A DNA stretch of 64,000 bases from Tepidiphilus olei (GTDB lineage: Bacteria > Pseudomonadota > Gammaproteobacteria > Burkholderiales > Rhodocyclaceae): positions 1-64,000 of the forward strand of contig NZ_SBHO01000010.1 of the NCBI RefSeq assembly GCF_006980705.1, in the 5' to 3' direction. Under the pieces are notes generated by a model. The model made no database searches and was not told the origin of the DNA. It saw only the letters and a program-made list of their open reading frames with translations. The position numbers and the translations under genes were made by a program. Shown piece after piece: positions 19,124 to 26,572 of this stretch (position 1 is the stretch's first letter; each line of letters opens with the position of its first letter).

Positions 19124-19840
19124 TCAAGGCCTTGGCAGGGGATCGCCAAACGCCTGGCGCGCCGCTCGTAGTGCCGCGCGTGATTCCTCGGTGGCCTCGA
19201 ACGATTGCGCCGCCGCCAGCCGATCGGCCTCTTGGCGTGGCAAGCCGCCGTCGAATTCGGCCACGGCCGCGCGCTCTTCCCAATCGCGGAATCGCTCCAG
19301 GTAGTAATGCCGCGCCGTCGAATCCTCGGCCGCCGCCGCCAACACCTTGGCGATGGTCGCCGGGTCGGTCTCGCCGATCAGCTCAAGCCAGCGAAGAATG
19401 CGGGTTCGTTCGTCCTCGAGCAATGGCCGATCGGGTGGCGTTTTTCCTGGCGAGTGCGCCACCACCTCCACCGCGCCAGTCTCGGCGTGCAGCACCTCGG
19501 CGCGCGTTCTAGCAGGGGAAAAGGCGATGACGCGCTCGGTGCCGTCGATGTAGCGAATGCGCCATGTGGTGGCGGGGGCGTCGTCGGCAGGCCGGGGCGT
19601 CGGGGCGTTTGGGGTGGCGTCGGTGGCCGCGGAGCGTGCCTCGGCGATGGTGGCCGCGGAGCGTGCGGGTCGGGGCGTGGGCGCCATCGTCGGGCCGCCG
19701 GGGCGTTGCGGGGCGTCGGTGCCGTCGGTGCTGCCGTCGCCGTGGGCACGTGCGCCGTCGCCGGTGCGCTTCGGGGCGTCGTCCGCGGGCCGTGCGCCGG
19801 TGCGCCGGGATCGCATGAAGAGCTCGTCAAGCGTGGTCAT
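19124..19840 (-). CDS. Unrecognised element protein, 238 residues
   Basis: I do not recognise this protein. From MTTLDELFMRSRRTG it begins with a low-complexity, Ala/Pro/Thr/Arg-rich stretch (to about residue 105), probably disordered. A folded-looking C-terminal part follows: TWRIRYIDGTERVIAFSP, then helical, charged segments with RTRILRWLELIGETDPATI and RHYYLERFRDWEERAAVAEF. The C-terminal composition suggests a nucleic-acid or protein adaptor, but no motif supports a function. A longer reading to 20071 would cross the inverted repeat and is less likely. It is the last gene before the repeat-rich end of the element. Confidence 0.6.
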   Translation of the reverse strand: MTTLDELFMRSRRTGARPADDAPKRTGDGARAHGDGSTDGTDAPQRPGGPTMAPTPRPARSAATIAEARSAATDATPNAPTPRPADDAPATTWRIRYIDGTERVIAFSPARTRAEVLHAETGAVEVVAHSPGKTPPDRPLLEDERTRILRWLELIGETDPATIAKVLAAAAEDSTARHYYLERFRDWEERAAVAEFDGGLPRQEADRLAAAQSFEATEESRAALRAARQAFGDPLPRP

Positions 19841-19859
19841 GCTTGCCTCTTGGGTGAGC

Positions 19860-20073
19860 CGTTGCGGGGTTTGCCGGGTTTGGCGGGGATTCTGACAGTC
19901 CAAAACTTTTTTCACGTAACGCCCAATAACCACACCATAGAAATGGTATTTTTGGTCTCGCGCGAAGGTGGCAAACTTCCCCGCAATATCCCGCCATAAC
20001 CCGCACGGGTTTTTTGCGAGAAAAAGTTTTTGGAGTGCACCAATCCCCGCAAAACCCGTCAAACCCCGCAAAC
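19860..20073. repeat. Large inverted repeat, candidate replication origin of the element
   Basis: Arms at about 19860-19908 and 20025-20073 are inverted copies of roughly 45 bp with a few differences. Each arm itself holds repeats of the type CGGGGTTTG / CGGGTTTTG. The 116 bases between are AT-richer (CACGTAACGCCCAATAACC, AGAAATGGTATTTTTGG). It lies immediately behind the primase-helicase stop and before the next gene. Iteron-like arms around AT-rich DNA beside a primase gene are the usual layout of a satellite or plasmid origin. Use as an origin is inferred. Confidence 0.55.
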
Positions 20074-20077
20074 GGGG

Positions 20078-22831
20078 TTATTCCACCCGCTGAATGATCC
20101 ATCGCGCGACCTTTTCGTGGCGGTCGTCGTCAAAGCGTCGCAGCACCAGGCCGCGGGCGATGCGATCGCGACGGTTGAGCAGCAGGCGGCCGACTTGTTT
20201 CGCGTTTCGCGCTTCGCCGCCCAGGAACCCGGCGATAGCTTCGGCAAGCTCGGGGTCGCGCCCGTAGCCTTCGAGCCGCTGGAACACGTCGCGCGTCATG
20301 AAGGGCTTTTCGCCGAAGGCCGCGGCCAGCGCCTCGAGCAGGTCGCCGAGACTGTCGAGCTCGGGGTCGGCGGCCGTCGCGCCCGTGATGGCGTCCATCG
20401 GGTCGCGCCATTGTTGCGGGTCGCGCCGGGCGAGCCATGCGACGGGTTGGCGCACCAGGTCATCCCAGCGCTCGAACGATGCCGTGCTGCCGGGGGCGCG
20501 GATGCCGTCGCGGTAGTCGCTCGAGCTCAGCCAGCCGCGAATGATCACGCAGGCGGCCGCCGCGAGTCGCTGGCGTTGTCGCTGCACCCGCTCCACCGGG
20601 TCGAAGGCGAAGCGCCGCGCGAAGGGGCGTTCGGTCTGCGGGTCGATCCGGCAGACCAGGAAGCGCCGGGGCAGGTCGCCGGAAAGGATGAGATTGTTTC
20701 CCGTCACGCAGAATAGGGCGCGATTGGGTACGCTCGCCGCTTCGCTCACGCCAAGGATGCGGTCGCGATAGATGGGGGCCGTGAGCGCGGCCGCAAGCGC
20801 CGCACTGTCGAACGTGCCGACCACGTTATCCCACACGATCGCCCGCTCGCCCGACATTAGCGCCGTCGTCAAGCGCTTGCGCACTTCGGCGTCGTCGCCG
20901 CGTTCGCTCTTGACGTGGGGCCATACCGTCGGGGGCTCGCCCGTGGCGAGCACGCACAGGGCGCTTGCCAATAGCGTCTTGCCGCTGCCTTGCACGGGCG
21001 CGTCGAACCCAAAGCCGGGGCACGTCGGCAGGACGGGGCGCTCGACGGCCGAGAGTAGCGCCGCCAGCAGCACGCTACGGTCGAGCACCCCGGCAAAGGG
21101 GAAATACTCGAAGGGCGCCATGATCGCGTCGAGCGCCGCGTCGATCTCTTCGGCCGTGGGCGCCTCGGGCACGATCGGGGGCGTCTCGGCGCCGGGGTCG
21201 TAGAACAAGCGCGAGACGTGATCATAGCCGGGGGCCGTGAGCACCTGGCCGTCCAGCCGCACCAACGGGGCCGAGACGACGGCCTCGAGCGGTTTCAGCT
21301 TGCGCTCGGCGCCAAGCGCGAGCAGGGTGTCGATGACCTTGGGGGGCGGGTCGCGGTCTTCATCGACGATGCTTCCGTCTCTCTGTTTCTTTTTGCCGAA
21401 GAACTGGAACTCGCCGCCGAGATAGTACGCCAGCCGCTCGCGTCGAAAGGGGATCACGCGGCCGTCGCTGACGGTGGCGAGCTCGCTGCCAAAATCAAAG
21501 ACGTCCGGGGCGTTGCGCAGATACTCGAGCAGCCAGTCGGCAAGCTCGCGCGTGCGCCCGCCCACGATCTCGACACGCCGCGGGGCGCGAATGAGCCTGT
21601 AAGTGGAGCCACCATGAGCAAACGATTTTAGCGTCGGTCGCATGCCGACCAAAAAGAGCTTGCCGACCAGCCGCCCGCCGTCGTAGTCGGGTTCGAGCGG
21701 GTCATGGCACAAGGCGCCGTGGTATCTGGCGCGATTGTCGAGCACCTCGCCGACGGTGACGGTGCGCCCGTCCTTGAGGGTGAGGGGAAAGTCGCCGTAC
21801 AAGACTTTGTGTTCGATTGCCTGATGCGCGAGATGCGCCGCGTGCTCTAAGTCGCTGCCGTCCGTGAGCTCGTCCGCGAGCTCTTGCGCGAAGGCTTCGC
21901 GTTTCTCGCGCACCAGCGGGGCGACGGCTTGGCGGGCCACGTGCTGCACCTCGCCGATCCGCTTCCGCTCGCTTTGGGTGAGCGGGGGCAGGAAGTCGAG
22001 TGGGGGCGCCTCGGGGTGGCGCACGATCGGCGGGCCGCGCCGCTGTTCGAGCGGGGCGATGCAGTGCGCACCCGCCGCGAAGACGAGTCGCTCGGGTTGC
22101 CACACGCTGGCGTCGACCAAGGTTCGCTCGAGCAGGGCGCCAGACTTCGACACTTCATAGCGCCCGAAGCCCGCCAGCCACAGCCGCCCCTTGATTGTCT
22201 CGCCCAGCTCGGGGATGCGCCGCGCGTCCGCAACGATGACGTAGATGTGAAAGCCGCGCAACCCGGCAAGCTCGCGTTCGCCATGCCAAATGCAGCTCGA
22301 CGAACTTGGACGAATCACCATCGGGGCGGCCTCGAGCTCGGGCACCGCCGCGAAGAGGGCGTCGAGCGCCGCGTCGATCCCCAAGGGCTCGCCGTCCTTT
22401 GGCGCGTCGAAGTCGAGCAGCAGCACGCCCGGGGCGTTCGCCCATTGGAAGAACTCGCGCGAGCGGGCGATGACGCCGGGGGAAGGCACGGCGGGCAGCT
22501 TGCCCTTGGTGACGACGACGAACTCGTCGCGCGCCGGGTCGCAAGGTTCGCCAAAGGCGAGCGCGTGCCGGGGTTCCAGGCATTCGAGCAGCTCGACGAA
22601 CTCGCCGACGTTCTCGAGCCGGTAACGTCGCGCCTTGCCGCGCGCCATTTGCGGGGGCGTTTTCTTGTCGAGCTCGCCATTACCGTCGAGCCGCACCGTC
22701 TTCGTGATGGGGTGGTCGGCCTCGAAGACGGTAACGGCCAAAGGGGTGCTATACTGGGCGAGCGTGCATTCGTTCTTGTCGGCCGTCTCGGGAGCTCCAC
22801 CCGGGGCGGCCGTTTCGTTTTGGGCCTCCAT
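20078..22831 (-). CDS. Primase-helicase (AEP-like primase plus AAA+ helicase)
   Basis: A 917-residue replication protein. The N-terminal third looks like an archaeo-eukaryotic primase: LLLDFDAPKDG gives the Asp-x-Asp metal pair and LRGFHIYVIV the histidine motif. The C-terminal half is an AAA+/D5-like helicase. It has Walker A APVQGSGKTLLASAL, a Walker B-like RAIVWDNVVGTF, sensor-1 ALFCVTGNNLIL and a likely arginine finger in DLPRRFLVCRID. Such fused proteins start replication of P4-like satellites and small integrative elements. The start follows a GAGG ribosome site 3 bases after the AlpA-like stop, and the putative origin lies directly downstream. Confidence 0.8.
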   Translation of the reverse strand: MEAQNETAAPGGAPETADKNECTLAQYSTPLAVTVFEADHPITKTVRLDGNGELDKKTPPQMARGKARRYRLENVGEFVELLECLEPRHALAFGEPCDPARDEFVVVTKGKLPAVPSPGVIARSREFFQWANAPGVLLLDFDAPKDGEPLGIDAALDALFAAVPELEAAPMVIRPSSSSCIWHGERELAGLRGFHIYVIVADARRIPELGETIKGRLWLAGFGRYEVSKSGALLERTLVDASVWQPERLVFAAGAHCIAPLEQRRGPPIVRHPEAPPLDFLPPLTQSERKRIGEVQHVARQAVAPLVREKREAFAQELADELTDGSDLEHAAHLAHQAIEHKVLYGDFPLTLKDGRTVTVGEVLDNRARYHGALCHDPLEPDYDGGRLVGKLFLVGMRPTLKSFAHGGSTYRLIRAPRRVEIVGGRTRELADWLLEYLRNAPDVFDFGSELATVSDGRVIPFRRERLAYYLGGEFQFFGKKKQRDGSIVDEDRDPPPKVIDTLLALGAERKLKPLEAVVSAPLVRLDGQVLTAPGYDHVSRLFYDPGAETPPIVPEAPTAEEIDAALDAIMAPFEYFPFAGVLDRSVLLAALLSAVERPVLPTCPGFGFDAPVQGSGKTLLASALCVLATGEPPTVWPHVKSERGDDAEVRKRLTTALMSGERAIVWDNVVGTFDSAALAAALTAPIYRDRILGVSEAASVPNRALFCVTGNNLILSGDLPRRFLVCRIDPQTERPFARRFAFDPVERVQRQRQRLAAAACVIIRGWLSSSDYRDGIRAPGSTASFERWDDLVRQPVAWLARRDPQQWRDPMDAITGATAADPELDSLGDLLEALAAAFGEKPFMTRDVFQRLEGYGRDPELAEAIAGFLGGEARNAKQVGRLLLNRRDRIARGLVLRRFDDDRHEKVARWIIQRVE

Positions 22832-22834
22832 CGC

Positions 22835-23032
22835 TCACGCCCTCTTCCGGGCCGCCCACGTGGGAACGGGGGCCGTGCGCAGCCATTCTTCGACTTCTTC
22901 GGCCAGCCAAAAGAGCCGGGAACCGGCCATACGGGGCGCGGGGAAAGTGCCGTTGCGCGCGTGGCGATACACCCACACACGCGAGCGGCCGATGAGCTCG
23001 CAGACTTCGGATTGGGATAAAACACGTTGCAT
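22835..23032 (-). CDS. AlpA-like DNA-binding regulator / excisionase
   Basis: A 65-residue winged-helix protein of the AlpA/MerR-like excisionase group. RVLSQSEVCELIGRSRVWVYRHARNGTFPAPRMAGSRLFWLAEEVEEWL shows the helix-turn-helix followed by the wing with a Trp-Glu-Glu-Trp end typical of AlpA. I chose the start MQRVLSQ because GGAGCGGCACC precedes it. In P4-like elements AlpA switches on or assists integrase action and excision. It is just upstream of the primase gene in the same direction. Confidence 0.82.
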   Translation of the reverse strand: MQRVLSQSEVCELIGRSRVWVYRHARNGTFPAPRMAGSRLFWLAEEVEEWLRTAPVPTWAARKRA

Positions 23033-23138
23033 GGTGCCGCTCCATAAGGAATGAATGCGACACCAAAGATATTTCACCAAGAGCCGGGTTTTCTGGACAT
23101 GTCCGCCGCCGCTTGGACATGTCCGGTTTCAAACGTGA

Positions 23139-23903
23139 TCAATCCTCGGCGCGTAGCCAATTCCTCAGGTAGCGCGATAGCGTCTTGGGGGCGATGGTCT
23201 TCCCGCGGTGCTGCCCGATGGCCTCGAGCAAGGCCGATGCCTTGGACACTTCGGCCTCGGTAGGGCGCCCGATCAGAAACGCCGCGCCCGCCTCTTCGAG
23301 CAGTCCGGCGACGATGGCGCGCATCGTCTCGCGGACATCTTCCCGCGGGGGCGGTTCAATTTCCTGCACTCTGGGGGAATCGGCAGGCGGGGGGAATCCT
23401 TCGTTGATGAATCGCTTGAGAAGAGCGCCAGAGACGCCAAGGAATGGGGGCTTGCGCGGCGGGGAATCGTCATCTTTTGGCGACAAATACTTCTTCGATG
23501 GGGAGACACCATTAACGGGGCTCTTCGCTTCGTCGTAGGCGAAAAAGTTGGGAGGAACGGTTCCGTCGCGCAACCATTGCAACAGTTCATGATGCCCGAC
23601 GTCCGACCACGGGGGCCATGCCCCTGCCCCGGTCTCGTAGTCGTTTTCAAGTTCAATGCCGCGATTCACCCAATGCCCGCGTGCTTGCAGTACGTCCACG
23701 GGGTCGCATAAGAACGGGGCACCTTTTAAGTCTATGCAAAAAACGGTCATCTCCCGATCATTCGGCGCCAGCAGCACATAAAACCCGCTCAGCGCGCCCG
23801 CATAGATCGCCTCTTCCGACACGTCCAAGATGCGCGCCACCTCGGGCACCGGCAAAACGAAGTCGTCGGGGATGTTGCGCCACCGTTTCAAGTCATCGAC
23901 CAT
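23139..23903 (-). CDS. Unrecognised element protein, 254 residues
   Basis: I do not recognise the family. The N-terminal 35 residues (FVLPVPEVARILDVSEEAIYAGALSG) look like a helix-turn-helix or DNA-binding 'helix-turn' segment. The middle part carries LLQWLRDGTVPPNFFAYDE and a proline-rich linker. The C-terminus (AFLIGRPTEAEVSKASALLEAIG, KTIAPKTLSRYLRNWL) resembles another helical DNA-binding module. It overlaps the integrase end by 11 bases and so is translated with it. A regulatory role is plausible by position only. Confidence 0.6.
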   Translation of the reverse strand: MVDDLKRWRNIPDDFVLPVPEVARILDVSEEAIYAGALSGFYVLLAPNDREMTVFCIDLKGAPFLCDPVDVLQARGHWVNRGIELENDYETGAGAWPPWSDVGHHELLQWLRDGTVPPNFFAYDEAKSPVNGVSPSKKYLSPKDDDSPPRKPPFLGVSGALLKRFINEGFPPPADSPRVQEIEPPPREDVRETMRAIVAGLLEEAGAAFLIGRPTEAEVSKASALLEAIGQHRGKTIAPKTLSRYLRNWLRAED

Positions 23904-25143
23904 CGTCGTTTGCTCCTGTAGTGACGAACCTTGCCCATTGCTCCATCAGCGGCCGCCGCTTCTCGACAAGGTCGCCGCGGGCATAGACGGCTTCGACCTC
24001 GCCTTTGTAGTCATGCGCGAGCGCGTCTTCGAGCAGTGCGCGGGGATAGTGGGTCTCGTTCTCGCCCCAGGTGCGAAAGGTGGCGCGAAAGCCGTGGGCC
24101 ACGATGACGCGCCCACCCTGGCGCCGGTCGATCCAACCTACGCCGTCGGCCGCGTGCTTGGCCGCGTGCAGGTCGCGCAATAGTTTCGTCAGCGCCATGT
24201 CCGACAAAGGCTTGCCGCCGCGCGATGGGAACACCCAAGGGCAAGCGGTAAAGCGTGGCAGGGCGTGCAGCAGCTCGAGTGCGGCCGCCGACAGGGGCAC
24301 GGCGTGGGGTCGCTTGGTCTTCATGCGTTGCCCGTAGTCGCTGGCGCCGGGGATGCGCCAGACGCGCGCCTCGAAGTCAAATTCTTGCCATTGGGCAAAG
24401 CGCACATTGAGGGGACGAACGGCCGTGAGGATGAGCAGCGCGAGCGCCCGGGCGGCCGTGCTCGTCTTGGCGTCGAGCACCCGCCAGAAGTCGGCGGCCT
24501 CGGCGTAGTCGAGCGCAGGCATGTTCTCGCCTTCGACCACCTTGGACGGGGCCGGTAGCAGCTTGTCGAGATGACCTTTCCACCGCGCCGGGTTTTCGCC
24601 GCTGCGCAGTCCGTGAGCCGCCGCCCAGTCGAGCACGGCCGCGATGCGTTGCTGCAAGCGCGATGCCGTCTCGGTCTTCGTCGTCCATATCGGCTCGAGG
24701 ATGGCGAGCACGTGGCGCGTCTCGACCTCGGCGGGGCGCAGGTGGCCGATGATGGGGAAAGCGAACTGCGCAAGGGTATTTTCCCATTGCTGCACGTGCT
24801 TGGCGTTCGTCCATTCGGCGCGCTTGGCCTCGATGAGCCTGGCGGCGCATTCGGCGAAGGTGAGCGCGACATGACGTTTCACGCGCAGCGTCTCGGCCGG
24901 GTCACGCTTTTCGAGCTTGAGCACGCGCAAGAGCTCGTCGCGCTTTTCCCGCGCATCGGCCAGCGCCAGCACATCAGCCGGCCCAAGGGTTAGCTCGTTG
25001 ATCTTGCCGTTGAACCGGTAGCGCAGTACCCAGCTACGCGAGACACCGCGCACCCGCAGATAGAGATTGCGGCCGTCGGCGTGGTAGCCGTCCGGCAACC
25101 TCGCCAGCGCCCGTGGGGCGAGCCGGTTGATTACCTTTGGCAT
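23893..25143 (-). CDS. int: Tyrosine-type site-specific integrase
   Basis: A 416-residue phage-type integrase that should insert the element at ssrA. The N-terminal arm-binding domain (DGYHADGRNLYLRVRGVSRSWVLRYRFNGK) is that of P4-like integrases. A SAM-like core-binding domain is central. Catalytic residues are in LTAVRPLNVRFAQW (Arg), VAHGFRATFRTWG (His-x2-Arg) and AHDYKGEVEAVYARGDLVEKR (His and the nucleophilic Tyr). It starts 136 bases inside the right attachment site. A promoter and arm-type repeats lie between, so the integrase may repress itself (inference). All catalytic residues look intact. Confidence 0.92.
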   Translation of the reverse strand: MPKVINRLAPRALARLPDGYHADGRNLYLRVRGVSRSWVLRYRFNGKINELTLGPADVLALADAREKRDELLRVLKLEKRDPAETLRVKRHVALTFAECAARLIEAKRAEWTNAKHVQQWENTLAQFAFPIIGHLRPAEVETRHVLAILEPIWTTKTETASRLQQRIAAVLDWAAAHGLRSGENPARWKGHLDKLLPAPSKVVEGENMPALDYAEAADFWRVLDAKTSTAARALALLILTAVRPLNVRFAQWQEFDFEARVWRIPGASDYGQRMKTKRPHAVPLSAAALELLHALPRFTACPWVFPSRGGKPLSDMALTKLLRDLHAAKHAADGVGWIDRRQGGRVIVAHGFRATFRTWGENETHYPRALLEDALAHDYKGEVEAVYARGDLVEKRRPLMEQWARFVTTGANDDGR

Positions 25144-25144
25144 A

Positions 25145-25170
25145 AATTCTGCCTTATCGCTTGCCTTATC
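25145..25170. repeat. Integrase arm-type repeats, right end
   Basis: Two TGCCTTATC copies 11 bases apart (in TTCTGCCTTATCGCTTGCC) match the array at 18305-18350. They lie in the integrase leader between its promoter and start codon, so their occupation could block integrase expression. Confidence 0.6.
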
Positions 25171-25204
25171 ATTTTACGACGCATGACGAAACACGATGAG
25201 ACAG

Positions 25205-25232
25205 ATTATAGCCTAGGTGCCTTGATTTACAA
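25205..25232 (-). promoter_or_regulatory. Promoter of the integrase gene
   Basis: The minus strand shows TTGTAA (25227-25232), a 16-base spacer and a perfect TATAAT (25205-25210). It is 62 bases upstream of the integrase start and within the element. Confidence 0.6.
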
Positions 25233-25279
25233 TACTATTTGAAACGACGAGAAATTGCACATTACATGGGAATGGCGGA

Positions 25280-25307
25280 CCCCGGCTCCACCAACACATT
25301 CGCATAA
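25280..25307. repeat. Right attachment site (attR)
   Basis: A 28-bp perfect copy of 18241-18268 that includes the last 14 bases of ssrA. DNA to its right runs into a truncated transposase after about 25 bases of att-like sequence (CTTGACTTCAAAGG). Confidence 0.88.
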
Positions 25308-25329
25308 TTCCTTGACTTCAAAGGAAAAA

Positions 25330-26287
25330 GCAGCGGAAGACGAAAGACTGTTCTCGACAGCCCAGTGCGCCCGTACTGCCTGGGCCAGGCAATGGGCATC
25401 GGCCGGCAGACTGCTGAGGTAGAAACGGCGTTCGAGCGAGGTCTTGCCATTGATCGTTCGTTCCGACTCGATCACCACGAAGGGTGTCATATCGGGCCAT
25501 CGTTCTGGCTGGGCTAGGCAATCGAATCGATCGAAGGCGAAACAGCGACGCGTTTCGATGCGGCCATGATCCTTCACGATGGTTTGCACCACGGTATGCG
25601 GGGTACGTTCGAGCGCAGACTGGTACTGGACAACGAATTCCCGCACCGAGGCGGCCAGGCTTGGCTGATTGTCCTTGAGCGACGCCAGGACGTAGTGGGT
25701 GCCGCGATCCCGAATGGCCCGGGTAATGTTCACTTGCGTGCCCATTGCATCGATCGTGACGATGCAGCCCTCGAGCGCCAAGGTGATCAACAACTGCGCA
25801 ATCGCCGTCTTCTCGTTCGATTTCTCCGCTCTCGCCCGTTGCTCCAGCACCAACCCGGCACCGCCGCAGAAGCTCTGACCAGATGCAAAAGCGTGGCATC
25901 GAGCTTGCCCAAGCGGCGACTGGTCTTGTCGTCGATCGCCACCACGGCATCGGCGCCCAAGGCCGGCACCAGCGTGCCCACCCAGCGTCGGAAGGCCGCA
26001 TCGAATTCGTCCGGGTCAATCAGCCCGAACAAGCGCCCGAAGGTGTCATGGGACGCGATGCCGTGCTCGAGCTGCAGATGACCGCGCAGCCATTCCAGCT
26101 TCTCTTTCGCCCACAATTCGATCTCGACGAAGATGCCTGCGCCCGCCAGCACGGCATTGACGGCCACCACCAGCAGTTCGACGAGGTCGTGTTCGACCTT
26201 CCCTGACTGTCTCGGATCGTGGATCGTGACGAATATGTCGGCCAAGCGCAGCGTGTTTCCCGTCTCTATGCCCACCCAAAAAGACAA
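25330..26287 (-). pseudogene. ISAs1-family transposase, frameshifted and cut at attR
   Basis: The N-terminal part (26287 to about 25860) starts MSFWVGIETGNTLRLADIFVT and includes ELWAKEKLEWLRGHLQLEHGIASHDTFGRLF and VVAIDDKTSRR. The reading then shifts frame near 25855-25880 and continues with LEQRARAEKSNEKTAI, IVTIDAMGTQVNI and AHWAVENSL. This is the DDE transposase layout of ISAs1-like elements. The last ~80-90 residues after VENSL are missing, because the frame runs into the att-site DNA. The gene is inactive. The right inverted end was not recognised. Confidence 0.82.
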
Positions 26288-26311
26288 AAAACACTCAAAT
26301 CAAGCCACTAG

Positions 26312-26536
26312 GAACAGACCATTCTTCAAGGCGTTGATCGTGAAAGACTATTTCGGACGTTCAACGACGATGTGATTCATGCGATTGCCCTGGGGGAGAC
26401 GATTCAGCGCTGCGTCTGGCTGTACAATCACCATATCCCTCAGAAGACTCTGGGACACATCACACCCATCGATGCCATGACAAAACGGTACGCGGACAAA
26501 CCTGAACTTTTCATAACAACACCGAACACCGCATAA
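26312..26536 (+). pseudogene. C-terminal remnant of an integrase-core transposase
   Basis: About 75 codons in frame to TAA encode ALGETIQRCVWLYNHHIPQKT, then LGHITPIDAM and KPELF. This is the conserved end of IS481/IS3-type integrase-core transposases. The catalytic D-D-E region is absent. It ends 36 bases before jetA, so the Wadjet operon was joined to insertion-sequence debris. Confidence 0.75.
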
Positions 26537-26572
26537 TCATCCGAGACCTGACATTTAGGGATGACCTGACCA

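Larger units (their letters stand above)
18241..25307. mobile_element. 7.1-kb integrative element inserted at the 3' end of ssrA
   Basis: A 28-bp perfect direct repeat, 18241-18268 and 25280-25307, includes the last 14 bases of ssrA and bounds the element. Inside, on the minus strand, are a tyrosine integrase next to the right end, an unrecognised 254-residue gene and an AlpA-like regulator. A primase-helicase and a 238-residue unrecognised gene follow. Large repeats suggest a replication origin. No terminase, capsid, relaxase or secretion genes are present. The content resembles a phage satellite or small integrative mobilisable element of the P4/PICI type that would rely on a helper. tmRNA genes are a classical target of such integrases. 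Confidence 0.85.
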
